This document shows positions 13,831 to 25,831 of a stretch of 64,000 bases of DNA, piece after piece. Numbering within the stretch: position 1 is the stretch's first letter; each line of letters starts with the position of its first letter. Source of the DNA: Endoconidiophora laricicola (taxonomy: Eukaryota; Ascomycota; Sordariomycetes; Microascales; Ceratocystidaceae). The DNA is taken from contig LXGT01000093.1 in assembly GCA_001640655.1 (NCBI GenBank), forward strand, positions 29,388 through 93,387, read 5' to 3'. The translations under genes were made by a program, and so were the position numbers. Under the pieces are notes generated by a model. The model was given only the letters and a program-made list of their open reading frames with translations. It ran no database searches and was not told the DNA's origin.

Positions 13831-14309
13831 CTACATCTTGCAGAAGCTGGAGGCGACCTGGGCCGAAGCGACGTCAATACGGCCGAGAGAAGCAGCCTGG
13901 CCGTTGGTCAATTCGTTCATGACAGACTCAGCAACGTTGAAGCCACCTGGAGCGGCATCAATGCCGAGGATGTAGAGGCTCTTGCCGTTGTAGGTTACCT
14001 GCCAGCAGCTGCCGCAGGACGCGGAGTTCCAGCCAGTGATGGCAGGCACACCGCCGACGTAAGGGAAAGCGGGCAGAGAGCCAATGGTGGTGTGGTCCTT
14101 GGTAATCAGGCCATTAGTGCCATCAGAGCAGGAGACCGAGGTCAGAGGCAGAGAGCCATCGGCGTAGGTGTTGTCGTAAGACACTGCGAGCATGTTAGTA
14201 TCAATTTGATGGTATATACTCTAAACACAAGATAGAGATGGTAGAGGAGCTAGGGCTTACGGGAGACGGCCAGGGCGCCGGAAACCATGGAGAGGATAGA
14301 GAACTTCAT
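13831..14309 (-). CDS. Cerato-platanin family secreted protein
   Basis: On the minus strand, exon 1 is 14309-14261 and exon 2 is 14183-13831. They are joined across a 77-nt phase-1 intron (GTAAGC donor, GCAG acceptor) to give 133 residues. Residues 1 to about 17 form a hydrophobic signal peptide, followed by the SYDNTY start that is usual for mature cerato-platanins. Four cysteines (35, 73, 76, 131) match the two disulfides of the family, and the GWNS, CGSCW and FNVAESVMN-type blocks are present. The family is small, secreted, surface-active and expansin-like without hydrolase activity. Members bind chitin oligomers, occur in the fungal wall and culture fluid, and can be recognised by plants. 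Length is typical (130-150 residues). A TATA box lies about 155 bases upstream of the start codon. The signal peptide comes from a separate exon, so the reading frame beginning inside the intron would miss it. Confidence 0.93.
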
Positions 14310-14461
14310 TTTGAAAGGTGGGTGAAGGTTGTTTGATTAAGAAGATTAGAGAATTAAGAGGTGTATAGTAGAGTAGTGAGAGCGAATGAACAAGATGCTG
14401 CTGACGATGAGGGTGAGAGAAGAGAGAACGAACTGGATTCTAGAGGGCAGATACTGGGCTC

Positions 14462-14467
14462 TTTATA
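14462..14467 (-). promoter_or_regulatory. TATA box of the cerato-platanin gene
   Basis: TATAAA is present on the minus strand about 155 bases upstream of the start codon. Strong TATA promoters are usual for highly expressed secreted fungal proteins. The assignment rests on position and sequence only. Confidence 0.5.
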
Positions 14468-17400
14468 CACATTTCCTGACTGTATTCGAAGCTATGAAAA
14501 GCATCTTGCCGCTAGCATTTCTAGACGGGAATGTAGCACAGACAAAATCTCAGGCGCAGGCTTAGGCTTCTGACTCCACGGCAAGAGCATAGTAGATCAC
14601 CGGGCGTTGACCGTGAAGCTGTTTCTTCGTTAGTTAGCTTGTAATGTCAGTGGTGTAGCATCGGGCCCCTAGTCTGCTCTCAGCCTTCTCCCATTCCACA
14701 GCCCCCTTTTTCATAGCTTTATTCTTTTCTTTTTCTTATTTCAGTAGCTAACTTGCCTATTGTTAGTTTAGAACCGAGAGGCCCGCAGGAAATATCGCGT
14801 GCAAGAGCAGCAGCAAGAGCAACGCAGATACGAGATTGGCCCGTGTGTTGTTGTCCTTTTGCCTTGCTTTGGTGGGATCTTTGGAGAAGTTGTACCTATT
14901 GTTCACTACTTTAGACATTATGTCCGAGAAGCTTTACAGTATCTCTAGTACAGAAACAAATAAAACAAATGCGGCTATCAAATAACGTCTTGTTGTCGTT
15001 TAGAGAAACGATGGCAACATCCGGGTTTGGCCTAGATTGTCTCTCCGAATAATCTAAGGTTGTCTTTTGCATGTATAGACTCACGCCCGTCCATGTAGCC
15101 GCAACGGAAACTATTCTTGCAATTTTATACCCACAATAATATTATTATATGCTTCTGCCGCTCTAAAGCCGGGGGTTTCTCTACTCCAGCTCCAAAGACT
15201 CGACTTTCTCAAGCGTCTCACGAGGCTTCGTCAATATATCGTCTAGCGAGACTCGTATTTCGTTTGATGGGTCTAAAAATATAGCGACGTCACAAAACAT
15301 TACCAGGATCTGTCTCTCTCAGTTTACCTCGCCATTGACAGATTTTATATTGTTTTTGTTTGTCTTTCTTTTGCACTTTTTTAAGAATGAGAAAAAAGAA
15401 AAAAAGAAAAAAAAGGCCTTCATTTTAGAAGGGTTATCGCCGTAAATCAGTATGTAAGTCAGCAACTTTATCGAGAAGATAACGTGACAATGTGCTATCC
15501 GCCTTTTATTCAATGACTGTTCTCTCCCATACAGAGTAATCGGTACTATAGCTGTATTATATATGTGTACCATTTTATGTATCTGTGCTGCTTAAATATA
15601 GGCGTTAAGTAGATCGACCTCACGTCAGTGTCCTGTGTAGCATGGCTAACATCGGTTTACATTGGTCTCTGGCCAACGATCCTACCCAAAAGGCTTCGCT
15701 TCTAGACGCTACTACGGTACTGTCTACATCTCGCTCTTGCTTCCAGTCAACCCGGCCGTCTGAGACCAGCTTAGTTGAGACAAGGCTGTGCCTAAAATAT
15801 GTCAACAAGAATGGGCGGGTTTCTTGGCGTACTGATAGTATTACCATTTTCAGTATTTTCACGTTAATTGGTCGGTATTGGCCACCGGATGAATTATTGT
15901 CCGTTCTTAGCTTGCCTTTCCTCCCTTCGTATACTGAAAAAGAATGTCTCTAGAAGTCTCCGCATAGTGCGTGCTCAATGTCCCATGATCTGGTGACGTT
16001 GATTCCCGAGAGACATATGTGCCATGCCGCCAGCAATAAAATATCAAGACAAAATCACGAGCGTAAACAGAACCAACTATTTGCCTGCATTTCTCCTTCG
16101 GTCTTTCTCTGTCATTATAACCTCACTTGCTGTGCTTACTTTCTTTTGCCTCTGTTAACCCGTCGAATACAGTGTCATAACTTCGCTTTGGTTTAGCCAT
16201 AAGCTTTAACATCTCATGGTAGAGCTATTCCCTGTCATAGTAACGTAGGTTGAAGGGAAAACATGTTGTCATTGCCAAGCCCTTTATGGAAAGAACTTAT
16301 AAAAATAGAATAAACATGGAGAACTCGAGGGCACGGATGAAAACGCGAACATCGGCAACTGCAGACTTATTCAAAATATGAAAACGGCATTCAAGCCTCC
16401 GTCTGCTATGTGGTAGTTCCACTTCAAGTATGCATGTAGTACTTGTGGAGCTTGGTATTCATCTTCATCCGTGCTTTATTTGCAACTTCCTGTTTGATTC
16501 GCCGAGTAAACAACAGCCTCTGATTATACGATGTGATATTCGCTACGGCCGGCGTCAAATACACACTCCAACCGGCGTTCATGGCATGGAGTTTGCTTAA
16601 TGTCTTGGCTTGGCAGGCCTATCATGTGCTATGTAGGCCTTTATATCTTAGCTTCAATCTGATAGTAAAAACATACAGAAAAGCACAGACTTTGGGACGT
16701 TTTGACCAACAAGTCTGCATTCTGCCCACACCACTTGACTCAGCCATTGTTGTCGTCGTAGCTTCAATACTTAGTATTGGGTTCACTACATGTTAGCTGC
16801 TTTTCTCCATATCGTCTTCTCGTTCCCTCGTCCACCTTTTCCCTCATAGTAGCCCCTGAGATTCTTTTAACGCTTTATTGAACAATATCTGTGGTGGATA
16901 TGAGGTTCGGGAATCCTTCTTTGTGTGTTTGTTGTCTGTTTGCAACCAAACCAAGCAAGAATAGGGAGATAGGTTGCAACAGAACACATGAGAATGCAGT
17001 TCAAGTGCTTGGTTCGTGCCGATCGGCAACAAAAACTTGATCTAGCCCTTCCTTCTTGTCCGTCACTCGTTACATAGTCGAAAGATGAAAACAAAAGAAA
17101 AAAAGGAGTCGACGAAAGCAAAACTGGTTATTTTACTGTATAATCTCGTGCTATTCAAACAACATGAATCGTTTTCGGTATCTACATAGTAATGCGTTGG
17201 CCATGTGTTTGCAATTGTTGTCTTCTCCAGATTTTCCTTTGCAACGAACCATTCTTCATATCCTGTTGGTTGTACTTATTGACTCAGCGCCTTAGTTGAA
17301 TCCCAGTCCCAGATTGAAGAGCTTGCTTTGCTCCCCAGACGGCCCGGGGAAGCAGATCTCTACGGTCTAGCCCATTCGAATGAATCCAATGATCGTCCGA

Positions 17401-18280
17401 GATAAGCTAGCAAATAGATACAGCTCTAGGACGCCAAGGTTTCTTTTTACGTCAGCCCTCATTGTCTCTATACTTATCATAAGTCGTCTTGGGCTAAATT
17501 TCTCTATTAGTAACAAGAAAAGAAAAAAAAAAAGAACGAAGCTTTCTTCGTGTAAGCGTAAATAGGGTGCATCAAGCTTCCATAAGCTAACGTTTACTAG
17601 CCATACTATTCAAGAAAACATATTAGGCATTTTATGTTCCATGCAGCCACTCGTGTTTCCTCTCTCTTCTCGATCCGGCACTATGTAGCATCAGTTTTAC
17701 TATAAGCTGTTTTCGCTGCAAAGTACAAGGTCATGGATGTCCCTGTCGTCAAACATAAGTCGATGACCTCACCTAACCAAATCCAGACCCAAGCACCAAA
17801 ATAACACGGAATCTCTGCTGTTCGGGTAGCCTCGACTGCCGATCAACTTAAATTAACGGGTCAGCTCTTTTCTTATTTTGCTGTGCCCTTGTAATACGAG
17901 CCAGTCCAATGGTATACTATGTAAAGTAGCGATTGACATTGCTTCGATCAAAGGACTTTATCTTTTCCACTGTATATCTTATTTGCATCGTGCTCTACAT
18001 AGTAGTAGTCAGCACAGAACGCAACGTGCCAATGCTTATCACAGTAGAAGCAGCCACAAAAAAATACCGCATTACATGAAAGCAAACCCTGCTTCAACCC
18101 CCATCACTTACTCTGTTATACTACTATGAGATTATATTGTCCTCATCCCTTTTTTCTATGAGAAGAAGTAGGCAATAGTAACTACTATACAAAATCTAAC
18201 CAACCTAGAGATAAATATGGTACTCCTCGTGGTACAGTTTGTTCAAACCCGACCATTAATACATAACTCTGATTCAGGTG

Positions 18281-18420
18281 TCCTACTTCTGAAGGATAAC
18301 CATGGTATTCTCCTTCGGAGGCACCGCTCACCGGTACTGGCCTCGGCCAGTTCGCCTAAATCCTGCTTCAGTGGGGCTAACTCTTTATAACCTCCTCTAT
18401 CCTGCTTCGGCGGGGCTTTC
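18281..18420. repeat. GC-rich hairpin cluster in AT-rich DNA (mitochondrial-type)
   Basis: Several short hairpins lie side by side: CTCC-TTC-GGAG (18310-18320), CTGGC-CTCG-GCCAG (18337-18350), and two near-identical 18-mers (18361-18378 and 18400-18417, 16 of 18 bases equal). The second 18-mer folds as CCTGC-TTCG-GCGGG. Very AT-rich sequence follows at once. Such clusters with TTCG loops are typical of fungal mitochondrial genomes, so a nuclear copy of mitochondrial DNA is a reasonable reading. No mitochondrial gene was recognised next to it. Confidence 0.4.
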
Positions 18421-18720
18421 CATGTTGTACTGTGTCTGTTTGTGTTGTATTTGTTTCTGTTGGTTATATTATAATATATCTTGTAAATAAGTAGTTTTTC
18501 GTTATGAGCAATGAGTTGTGATCAATAATAAAAGCTTTTATAGTGGCCTAAGCGTGGGGTATTTTCTACTACTAATACCTCCCTCTCGTTGTTCCGCTCA
18601 GTAAATAATTATCTGCGGCTAGCCTTATGAGGGCGCCTCTCAAGATGGCTCAGATAGAAATGCCAACAGGGCGATAATCAAACAGCTTACTAAAGCCTAT
18701 TTAAGACTACAGAAAGCGTG

Positions 18721-18767
18721 TGCGTGTATCTAACGTCTACCTACGTTGCTACGCAATCAAACGACGC
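18721..18767 (+). repeat. Dispersed short repeat, copy B
   Basis: A 37-base core from 'taacgtctac' to 'aacgacgc' matches copy C (52889-52938) at 35 of 37 positions. A GT-rich lead-in precedes both. The flanks beyond the core diverge quickly, so no longer element could be traced. Confidence 0.65.
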
Positions 18768-19118
18768 CAGGTTGGTAGACTACAGAATAAATTAAAATAT
18801 CTTGTAGGGACAAAACTTAGCTAGCATACTATACATGCCAAATTTACCATCAGCCCAATCTGCATATACTTGTTTTTCCCTTGTCTACTACATAGCCGAA
18901 ACTTTTCATGGATTGTATTCGTTAGTAAGCTACTAATAAATTGCTCGTCCTGTAAGCTAGTATAACCATATTCAATAAGCAACTTATAGATACGACCGGA
19001 CTTTGCAACGTTTCCTTTCGACTCAACGCCAGTTTAATCAGTAATGCCTCGTAACCGAGTCAATTTTCCACATGTTGCGTAAAGTACCAACACAACAACG
19101 TATATTCAAGTAATAACT

Positions 19119-19144
19119 TATATATATATATATATATATATATA
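19119..19144. repeat. (TA)13 microsatellite
   Basis: An uninterrupted TA dinucleotide run of 26 bases lies in gene-poor DNA. It has no visible functional role. Confidence 0.9.
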
Positions 19145-19305
19145 ACTCGGCATCATAAAACCTAAAGTAAGACTAAGCGGGTGCTTGCAAAACTCCGGTC
19201 TTCCACATTCAATAGAAAGGGCGGAAAATAAGTTTCCAGTTCATCATATACGAGTGCACAGTCCTCTTTTTAAGGAACTTTTCCACCTCTTCGCTAAAGA
19301 AAGAG

Positions 19306-20096
19306 TTAGGTTTTTGGAGAAGTAAGTGCCGGAACAAAAAGCCAAGAGTAGCACTCGTGTTCAAAGCCTACCACTCTCATATCACTCAATTCGTTTTCGA
19401 AGATTATGCTGAATTTGTATTGTGCCTCTTCGAGGCTTGAGATCCTCATTAGGCAACCTCGTTTACATGATAGTGCACCAACCCATCCATAGAACCTATA
19501 GGTCATAGAAGTCATGTATTGACACCCATGATTTCCATTACAGGACAAAAGGGCCTGCGAACAGGGCTCCGCTATTCAAAGACCCCATACATAGCATTTC
19601 AAAGCAGCCCCCGTAGTGTTAAGGCCTTAGCCTATACTGTATACTTCATATGCACAAAAAAACAGCCACATCGTCAGCCACACACTTTTCACCCATCTCC
19701 GCAATTGTGCCTCTAGAAGAGAGGCGCCAGGGATATATCCAGTCCGAAGATAATAGAGAGCCCTGGCGAGTAGGATAGCCGTGTGAATAATGATAGGACC
19801 GAAGCTCGAGTCAACGTGATGATGTTGAAGTTGAGTCAGGTTAGACTGTCTAAACCTATCAAGAAGCAGTCCCAGCGTTGGTGCCGCGATCTGTGAGGAG
19901 ACGGAGATGTCTACGAGAGGTGGAAGGACGATTCTCTCCAGGTTGTCCTCGAGCTTGGAAAATAAAGGCTGTTGAGTCTCAACAAGTTGAGACAAAAAGC
20001 TGCAAAGCGCGTATGACGGAGGTGCAATTCCCTTAGGAAAACCTAATAAAACAGGCGAAAAGGCACTTGTTGGTAATATAAAATAACAGATTTTGA
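19306..20096 (-). pseudogene. Possible decayed or multi-exon gene of unknown family
   Basis: On the minus strand a single frame stays open from about 20096 to 19627 and again from 19548 to 19306. Between the two parts lie only about 80 bases with one TAA and one TGA. The upstream part has no ATG near its start, since a TTG at 19995 is the first start-like codon. The amino-acid composition is protein-like (Leu/Ile/Gln-rich, with LLARALYYLRTGYIPG in the middle), unlike random AT-rich translation. I found no convincing splice sites that remove the stops. It may be a relic of a gene or an exon group whose other parts I could not find. No family was recognised. Confidence 0.25.
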
Positions 20097-20562
20097 CTTA
20101 AAAATGTGTTGCCTTTATTGAGAGTTGTCATAACCTAATTAATAGTGCTGTAGGGTTATGTAGGGTTATATACTTTCAACTTTGTACTACATAAGACTTT
20201 TTGTTTAATACGTAGGCTTCCAATGTATAACACTAGTACTGTACAATAGGACTTGTAGCTTCGATACAATACATACGACAAATATAGAAGAACATGCCCT
20301 ATAAAACTACGATGTATCAGTAAAGTATATTATCAATACTTTCGAGACAGAGATCGAAAATATTGGTCTAGACCGCACGTCCGACCCGATCACCTTGTCT
20401 TAGATCTTTCTCGTCATATCTTTGCTGGAACTCATGGAAGACTTTACAAGTGTTGTGTTATACAAATGAAGAAGCCTTACATTTCAAACTTTAAAATGAA
20501 TTCTAAAGCAGAAGCAGCCGTAAGAAAATAAGGAGAAAGGCTATAGAAATTCTACATAGACA
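20097..20562. other. Intergenic: ferroportin 3' region
   Basis: This AT-rich stretch lies between the possible relic and the ferroportin stop codon. It should include the 3' untranslated region of the ferroportin gene. Nothing else is visible. Confidence 0.5.
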
Positions 20563-22391
20563 CTAGCACTGTATTTGTCCTACACGGCTTCCATGGCAAT
20601 ATGATTCTCGCGTTTTGAGGCAAGCCGGCACGTGGAACAAATGTCCACGGCGCTGCCTGACAAATTGGGAATATAGTAAACAAGCGGAGGCTACAGCTGC
20701 AAAGCTGATGGATGCGGGAACGTAAAATTGGTCAGGCCGGTAGAACACAGCTGTCATGGCAAAAGCTAGCAGCTCAAAGAGATTCTGCATCGAAGCTTCA
20801 GCGGCCGAGAACGAGCCGCGCTCATGTGGTTCGACCTCCTGCAGAGCTCATGTTAGCTATATATCATGTTATTGTTTGAAGTAACCGAGAGAGATAAGAT
20901 ACTTACGTCTTGGATTATCATCTGCGCCACCAAGTCGTATCCCCATAATCCAACTCTACTCACCATGACGCCACCCACTAGCCCCAAGACACCCACCATC
21001 TTACCATCCACAATGCCTATATCACCATGGCCAAAGAACCACGCCATGCTGATACCTAGCCAGCCTGTCTGCCAACACAACCACCAGATACCACCGCGCA
21101 CCGCGCCAATGCGTGCTACCAACCGGGGCGCAGCAACTGTCGCCATCAACTCGAATACTGCGCCCAGAACGCGCGCCCCGCTAACCTCTGCCGGAGAAAA
21201 GCCCGCTGCTAGCAGAAACGCAATCATTTGTCCCGAGAATGACAGAACTGTCAGGTATAGCAGCGCCAGGGCTAGGGACGGCAGCATGGCTCGGTGCTGG
21301 AAGTACAGAGGGATGCTGCGCAGTGAAGAAAGCAGCGCCGACGCTGTGGCCTGTTGTATCCGCCCCCAAGCTGATGTTGCGGCGATGGCTGAAGATGAGC
21401 CATGTGTCGAAAATACGACGTTGGGTTGCTGGAGACTCGGTACGTGGATGTATATGTGCGCTACGAATATATACTCAGGACTTACGCTTAAGAGCGTCAT
21501 GCTACCGGTGACTAAGATGGCCACAGCTGTCGATTTCCCGTCAAGCAAAGCGACGGCCAGAGGCGCCAACAGTTTGCATCCAAGATCTATCTGCCGCATG
21601 CGGCTATTCAATGCTGCGCGGGCGTTTGCCCGTCCATCTGTTAAAACAACAACCCAGTCGCGTTCTATGGCCACTGTGTTCAATGTAGTCGCCAGCTTCT
21701 CCACACTCGCTAACAACACCGCCATGACGAAGCAAGCTGTGCGAAGTCTCTGCGTCGACACCTCTCCCCTTGACTGGTGCGTAAAAGACAGGCCAGATAG
21801 TTGGCCATGCCAGAACTGCTTGACATCACGTACTAACTCGTCCTGTAGACCGTCTTCAGCAGGCTTGAGAATGTAGACTACGTATAACAACGCACAGGAC
21901 AGGGCAACGGCTAAACGTTGACTGATAATGGAAAGACAGACTACAGCCAGGCGGTTACCCGAGTCAACAAGAGCACCGAGAGTAGGAGAAAGAAGGAACG
22001 CAGTGAGATTACGTGCAAGTGCGTAGAGCGAGAGAGGCTGGAGCGTACCGGGATACGCTGCGGCTAGGAACAGGACGGCGCCAAACTCGAATGTACGCGA
22101 ATTCCAAGCAGAGAGAAAATGCGAGATGCAGAGGCGTCGGGCGAGAGCCGCAAAGTCTAGAGATGAGGGCTCTAATGAGGGCTGAGACAGATGAGATAGA
22201 AGGTCTAAATCAAGAGCTTGATTTGAGTCGATCAGCAACGGCGCTGATTCCTCGGATGTCGGCGATAGATCCGGAATTCCGAGGCTCTCTTCTTCAATAC
22301 AAGCCGGACTATTAGCATAATCTGGCATTGAAGGGCAGGCAATGACTTCAGTTGGTGAAGATTGCCCTCGGGAATATTGTACATCATCCAT
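20563..22391 (-). CDS. Ferroportin (SLC40/FPN1 family) iron exporter
   Basis: Two exons on the minus strand, 22391-20907 and 20838-20563, give 586 residues. The intron is 68 nt, phase 0, with a GTAAGT donor, a GCTAAC branch and a GCAG acceptor. After an acidic N-terminus of about 80 residues, multiple hydrophobic helices follow. The first helix region ISHFLSAWNSRTFEFGAVLF and the RVGLWGYDLVAQMIIQD block fit ferroportins. The intron cuts the protein just after IIQD, and exon 2 restores the expected EVEPHERG continuation. Family members export Fe(II) and related divalent metals from the cytosol or into vacuoles. The conserved EYIFVAHIY..VPSLQ segment aligns with EY...VY...PAL in animal ferroportins. 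Substrate and membrane cannot be decided from the sequence. Confidence 0.9.
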
Positions 22392-24380
22392 GCGTTAAGT
22401 AGTAAGTCCTTTTATCAAAAGAGACAATGATTTTGGCTCAAATTATAGGTTATAAATGTTACCAACAATAAGTCAGCATCTAACAAAGGACGGTTGCCAC
22501 TGACGGATACTCAGCTCAACTATATAACAAAATAACTAGTTCTTAGATACTTGTCGATATCCCATTTTAAATAGCCAAAAGTCTGAACAAAATGCGGTTA
22601 GAGGGTATTCAAAAAGAAGTATCATGATATCGACATATGCAAAAAATAAGACCAATATGGCTTATGCCCCCCCCCTCCCCGGCGACTCTATGCACTGTGT
22701 TTATAATGGTGAAATACGCACAATATGCAGTGCCCATAGTTGCAATACGCACAGTACGAATACGACCTAATTATATACTGCTAACTTAACAATGTCGGTC
22801 TCCAGATCAGGATCCTAAGAAATAGAACTAACATATGAATACATGCGTAACTGGGAAAAGTTCACAATTTATGAACACTCTTATGAGAAGAAAGGGCTTT
22901 AGACTTTAAAAAATCGTTCAATTGATCCCGCCGTTATATAGCAGAACGTGGGAGCAGAAATACACAACAAATGTGCTTTGTTGATCGCTATGCAGGGAAA
23001 ATAAGATGAAAAGCTAATAAAAACACACGAAACAGATGAAGAGACCTTTTTCTCATTCTCTGCTGTAAGATAGAAAGAGATAACCCAGAACAAGATAAAA
23101 CAAAGCAACATATGCCATCCCAGATACAAGAAATGCATAAAAAGAAAACAAGAAACCATGTGAGTGTGTGCAGGCAAAAAGAACAAGAATGGTAAAATCG
23201 TAGGGAACAAAAAAGGTGAGTAATAAACACAAGAAAAAGAAAGATATAAAGAAAAGACGAGCACAGAAAATCAAAACGCTAGGATAGGCAAAGGTATTTC
23301 CTTTCTCTGCCACTTTCCCACCAAGATATAAAAAAGGAGAAAAAAAAGGTTTTGACGAAGGAATAAAGAGGTCGCAAAGAAGCAAGTGCCTAAAAGTGGC
23401 AAAAGGGTGCTCTTATAGAAAACTGCCCCATTCCATATCCTAGTGATGGATGTCGAATGAAGAAGAGAGAAGATATGCTTGCGTAAAAATATAATGAAGG
23501 GAGCAGCAGTAGAAGGCCAGGAAGACGCTTTCAATGTCTTCATATATTCCAATTCGAAGAAGCGCGGCCAGTTACTGAGCAATGACAAAAAGATGCATTG
23601 ACTTTTGTAGTTGAAAGTGTTTGCGGATTATATAATCCATCGATCCAGGCATATGGAACATGAAAAATGTAAAAGAAAGTGTTACGAAAAAAAAGAAAAT
23701 AGTTTCGAGTAAAATGAGAGCGAACTAATAACGACGTTTCTAGTTGTTATCGGCGATAATAAAAGCGAGAGAATGTGTTTGGTGCTCTGCAACCGGAGAA
23801 CAATAGATAACTGTGGAAGATGATGTGATGTATGTACCGCCAGAGTCGTTTTTCAAGGAGCTGTGGACCGGCCTTCTTCGGTGCTTGGCGTTATGTATAA
23901 TGTAGTGAGAGATAGACAAAAGAAAATATATAAAACAGAAAGGATCCGAGCTAGTCGAATGAAAAACAGATAAGTTCGTCAAAGAATATGACAATTGGTA
24001 GAAGAGAGGGTGAGCTTATGTTATATGTGCAATAGGTGCGTACTCCAGGACGGCGGATGGACACAAAATATAAAGGAAGACAAATAAGAGATCGTGGATC
24101 AAATTGCAGTCGTATCGAAAGAAGTTAATAGAATGAGTAACAGCATTGATGCCGTGTTAAGTTGGTGTCATCGAGATCAATGATCAGCGATAGCCTTAGT
24201 GACTAAATGTGGCTCGGCCATCGTCATCGAGTGGTAGTTAATTATGATAATAAGTTAAGGATGAAGGTGTTGTAAAAGAAAAAGTTCTGCAGTCGTAAAC
24301 TCGGAATGCTCGTCGAGCGGTATGCCAATAGATGATGAAGATGATATGTAAAGATGGTAAAGAGGCAAGAAGAAACATGA
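22392..24380. other. Intergenic: ferroportin promoter and PNG1 3' region
   Basis: The plus strand is purine-rich from about 22900 to 24300. This produces several overlapping Phe/Ser/Leu-rich open frames on the minus strand, which are composition artefacts. A C run (nine C, T, four C) lies at 22667-22680. The part near 22400 should hold the ferroportin promoter and the part near 24300 the PNG1 3' untranslated region. Confidence 0.55.
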
Positions 24381-25831
24381 TCATTGCCGGCGAGGGCCTT
24401 GCTGATGAGGAAAGCCGCCAGGGCGATAGCCGCCATTTTGCGCTGCCAACCAGTTGGCCTGGTTGATCTGTTGTTGTCGTGCAAGCTCTTCAGCAGGAAC
24501 CTTGACGTCTTCATTGGGTCTCGCGTTCTGGACAGCTGAGCTCGAGCCAGGCATAATGTTAGTGACAGCCATAGCGATAGAGGCAACCACGTAACCACGA
24601 AGCTCCTGATCCTCGGCAAAGTCCTCCTTTTGCAGGCGCACTCTCTCCTCTTTGCCCATATTTTGGCGGCGAAGGTTCTTGATCTCCTGCATGATGTACA
24701 TCATGACCTCCTCGGGGCAGCGTACCCGCTCAGTGGCAGACTCGCTTTTGCGGACATATCTTCGGGTGACATCAGTGGCACCATCAATAGAAAAGGCCAC
24801 ACAGTAGGACATCTTCTTGTTCCAACCTTCAGAGTATATAGTGGGTCTGTCCCAGATCTCTTCGACAGGGTCGACGTGCACCCAGCGGTTCTGGTGCTCG
24901 GAGTATACCTCAGTCCAGACGTAGTCCTCAGCGTTCCAGACCCAGCGGACACGACCGCCAACAGCGCGGCACAGCATGCCGAAGCAGTTAGCCCACTCGC
25001 CGACACGACCTCTGCGGGTTTGTAGCAAACGCCAAACGTCACCGTAGCGAGGGAAACGCTCGTAAGCACCGCAACTACCGTTGGAGCACTGATAAAGCTC
25101 TACTCTCAAGGCACCGCAAGCGGTCTCCTCGGCAGTAGGTTGTGTCATTCCTTGGGGAACAGTAGGAGTGTGGCAGACAGGGCATGGTGGGTTGTTGACC
25201 CAGCTAAAGAACGAACGCTTGAACCATCTGCACAAAGAAAAGAGAAAAACCGGTTAGATCTTAACGCACGAGATCATATATGTAACCAAAATGTGCTTAC
25301 TTACCTGAGAAGAGCGCGGATAACGCAGTCTTGGTAGCCCCATTCTGGGCGGGGAAGGCCGAGAGACTCGGACTGAGCTCTCATGAGCTGTGACTCCTCC
25401 TCAGCTTCGGAGTAGATTCGATCCAGAGGAATAGTCTGGAGGGCCTCATCGAGCAGACCAGGGTTCTCGTATTTTGTAGGTGTGAGAGCCAGGCTAATCA
25501 TCATGCTGCGGAATACTTGCGAGTCGCGATCTTCCGCGTTGGGTGGCATTGGAATCTTTGGCATGTAGCGAGCAGCAGCGTAGTTGGGAAGAGTGTTAGG
25601 CGGGTTGGCGGCCATGGGCATAGGCGATACAGTAGCGGACATGAATGGCGACACGGCGCTAGAGTCTGAAGAGTCGTGGACCATGGGCGAGCCTTGGCGC
25701 TGGGCAGTACGAAAGTCATTCATGCGCTTTTCCTTGAGCAGCGATTCGAACTTCACTCTCAGGTCTCTAGCCCATTCCTCGCCAAAAACAGAATTTTCAG
25801 CGCCTTGGCGCTGGTTTTGAAGGGCACTCAT
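24381..25831 (-). CDS. png1: Peptide:N-glycanase homologue PNG1, probable pseudoenzyme
   Basis: Exons on the minus strand are 25831-25305 and 25227-24381, with a 77-nt phase-2 intron (GTAAGT, CTAAC, CAG), giving 457 residues. The transglutaminase-like core is clear. The zinc site is intact (Cys191/Cys194 in CPVC and Cys223/Cys228). The catalytic triad is not. The nucleophile Cys of the family motif G-R-C-G-E-W-A-N-C is Val251 here (GRVGEWANC), and the catalytic His of E-D-H-V-W is Tyr278 (EDYVW). Only the Asp (295, in WVHVDP) remains. Active family members remove N-glycans from misfolded cytosolic glycoproteins during ER-associated degradation. The Neurospora orthologue is reported to lack activity yet to be needed for polar growth, so a non-catalytic role is likely here. 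The N-terminal 120 residues are poorly conserved. The C-terminus is Gln/Gly/Pro-rich. Confidence 0.93.

Larger units (their letters stand above)
14310..19305. other. Gene-poor region of about 5 kb
   Basis: After the cerato-platanin promoter no gene is supported. The longest ATG-started frame here is 103 codons (15642-15953) and shows no domain. The stretch contains a GC-rich hairpin cluster (18281-18420), one copy of the dispersed repeat (18721-18767) and a TA microsatellite (19119-19144). Base composition is mostly AT-rich. Confidence 0.55.

Noticed and set aside
15642..15953. 103-codon ATG frame
   Set aside because: No domain, no splice or promoter signal, and it lies in gene-poor DNA; it may be chance.
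21428..21486. A 57-nt in-frame segment of the ferroportin gene with perfect-looking intron ends (GTAAGT to CTCCAG, minus strand)
   Set aside because: It is a multiple of three without stops, and its translation (EYIFVAHIY then VPSLQ) matches the conserved EY...VY...PAL segment of ferroportins, so it is coding.
20866..21876. 336-codon plus-strand frame
   Set aside because: It is an antisense shadow of the ferroportin exon, with no domain and no plausible promoter.
22899..23588. Overlapping Phe/Ser/Leu-rich minus-strand frames
   Set aside because: They arise from a purine-rich plus strand; there is no family resemblance and no codon bias.
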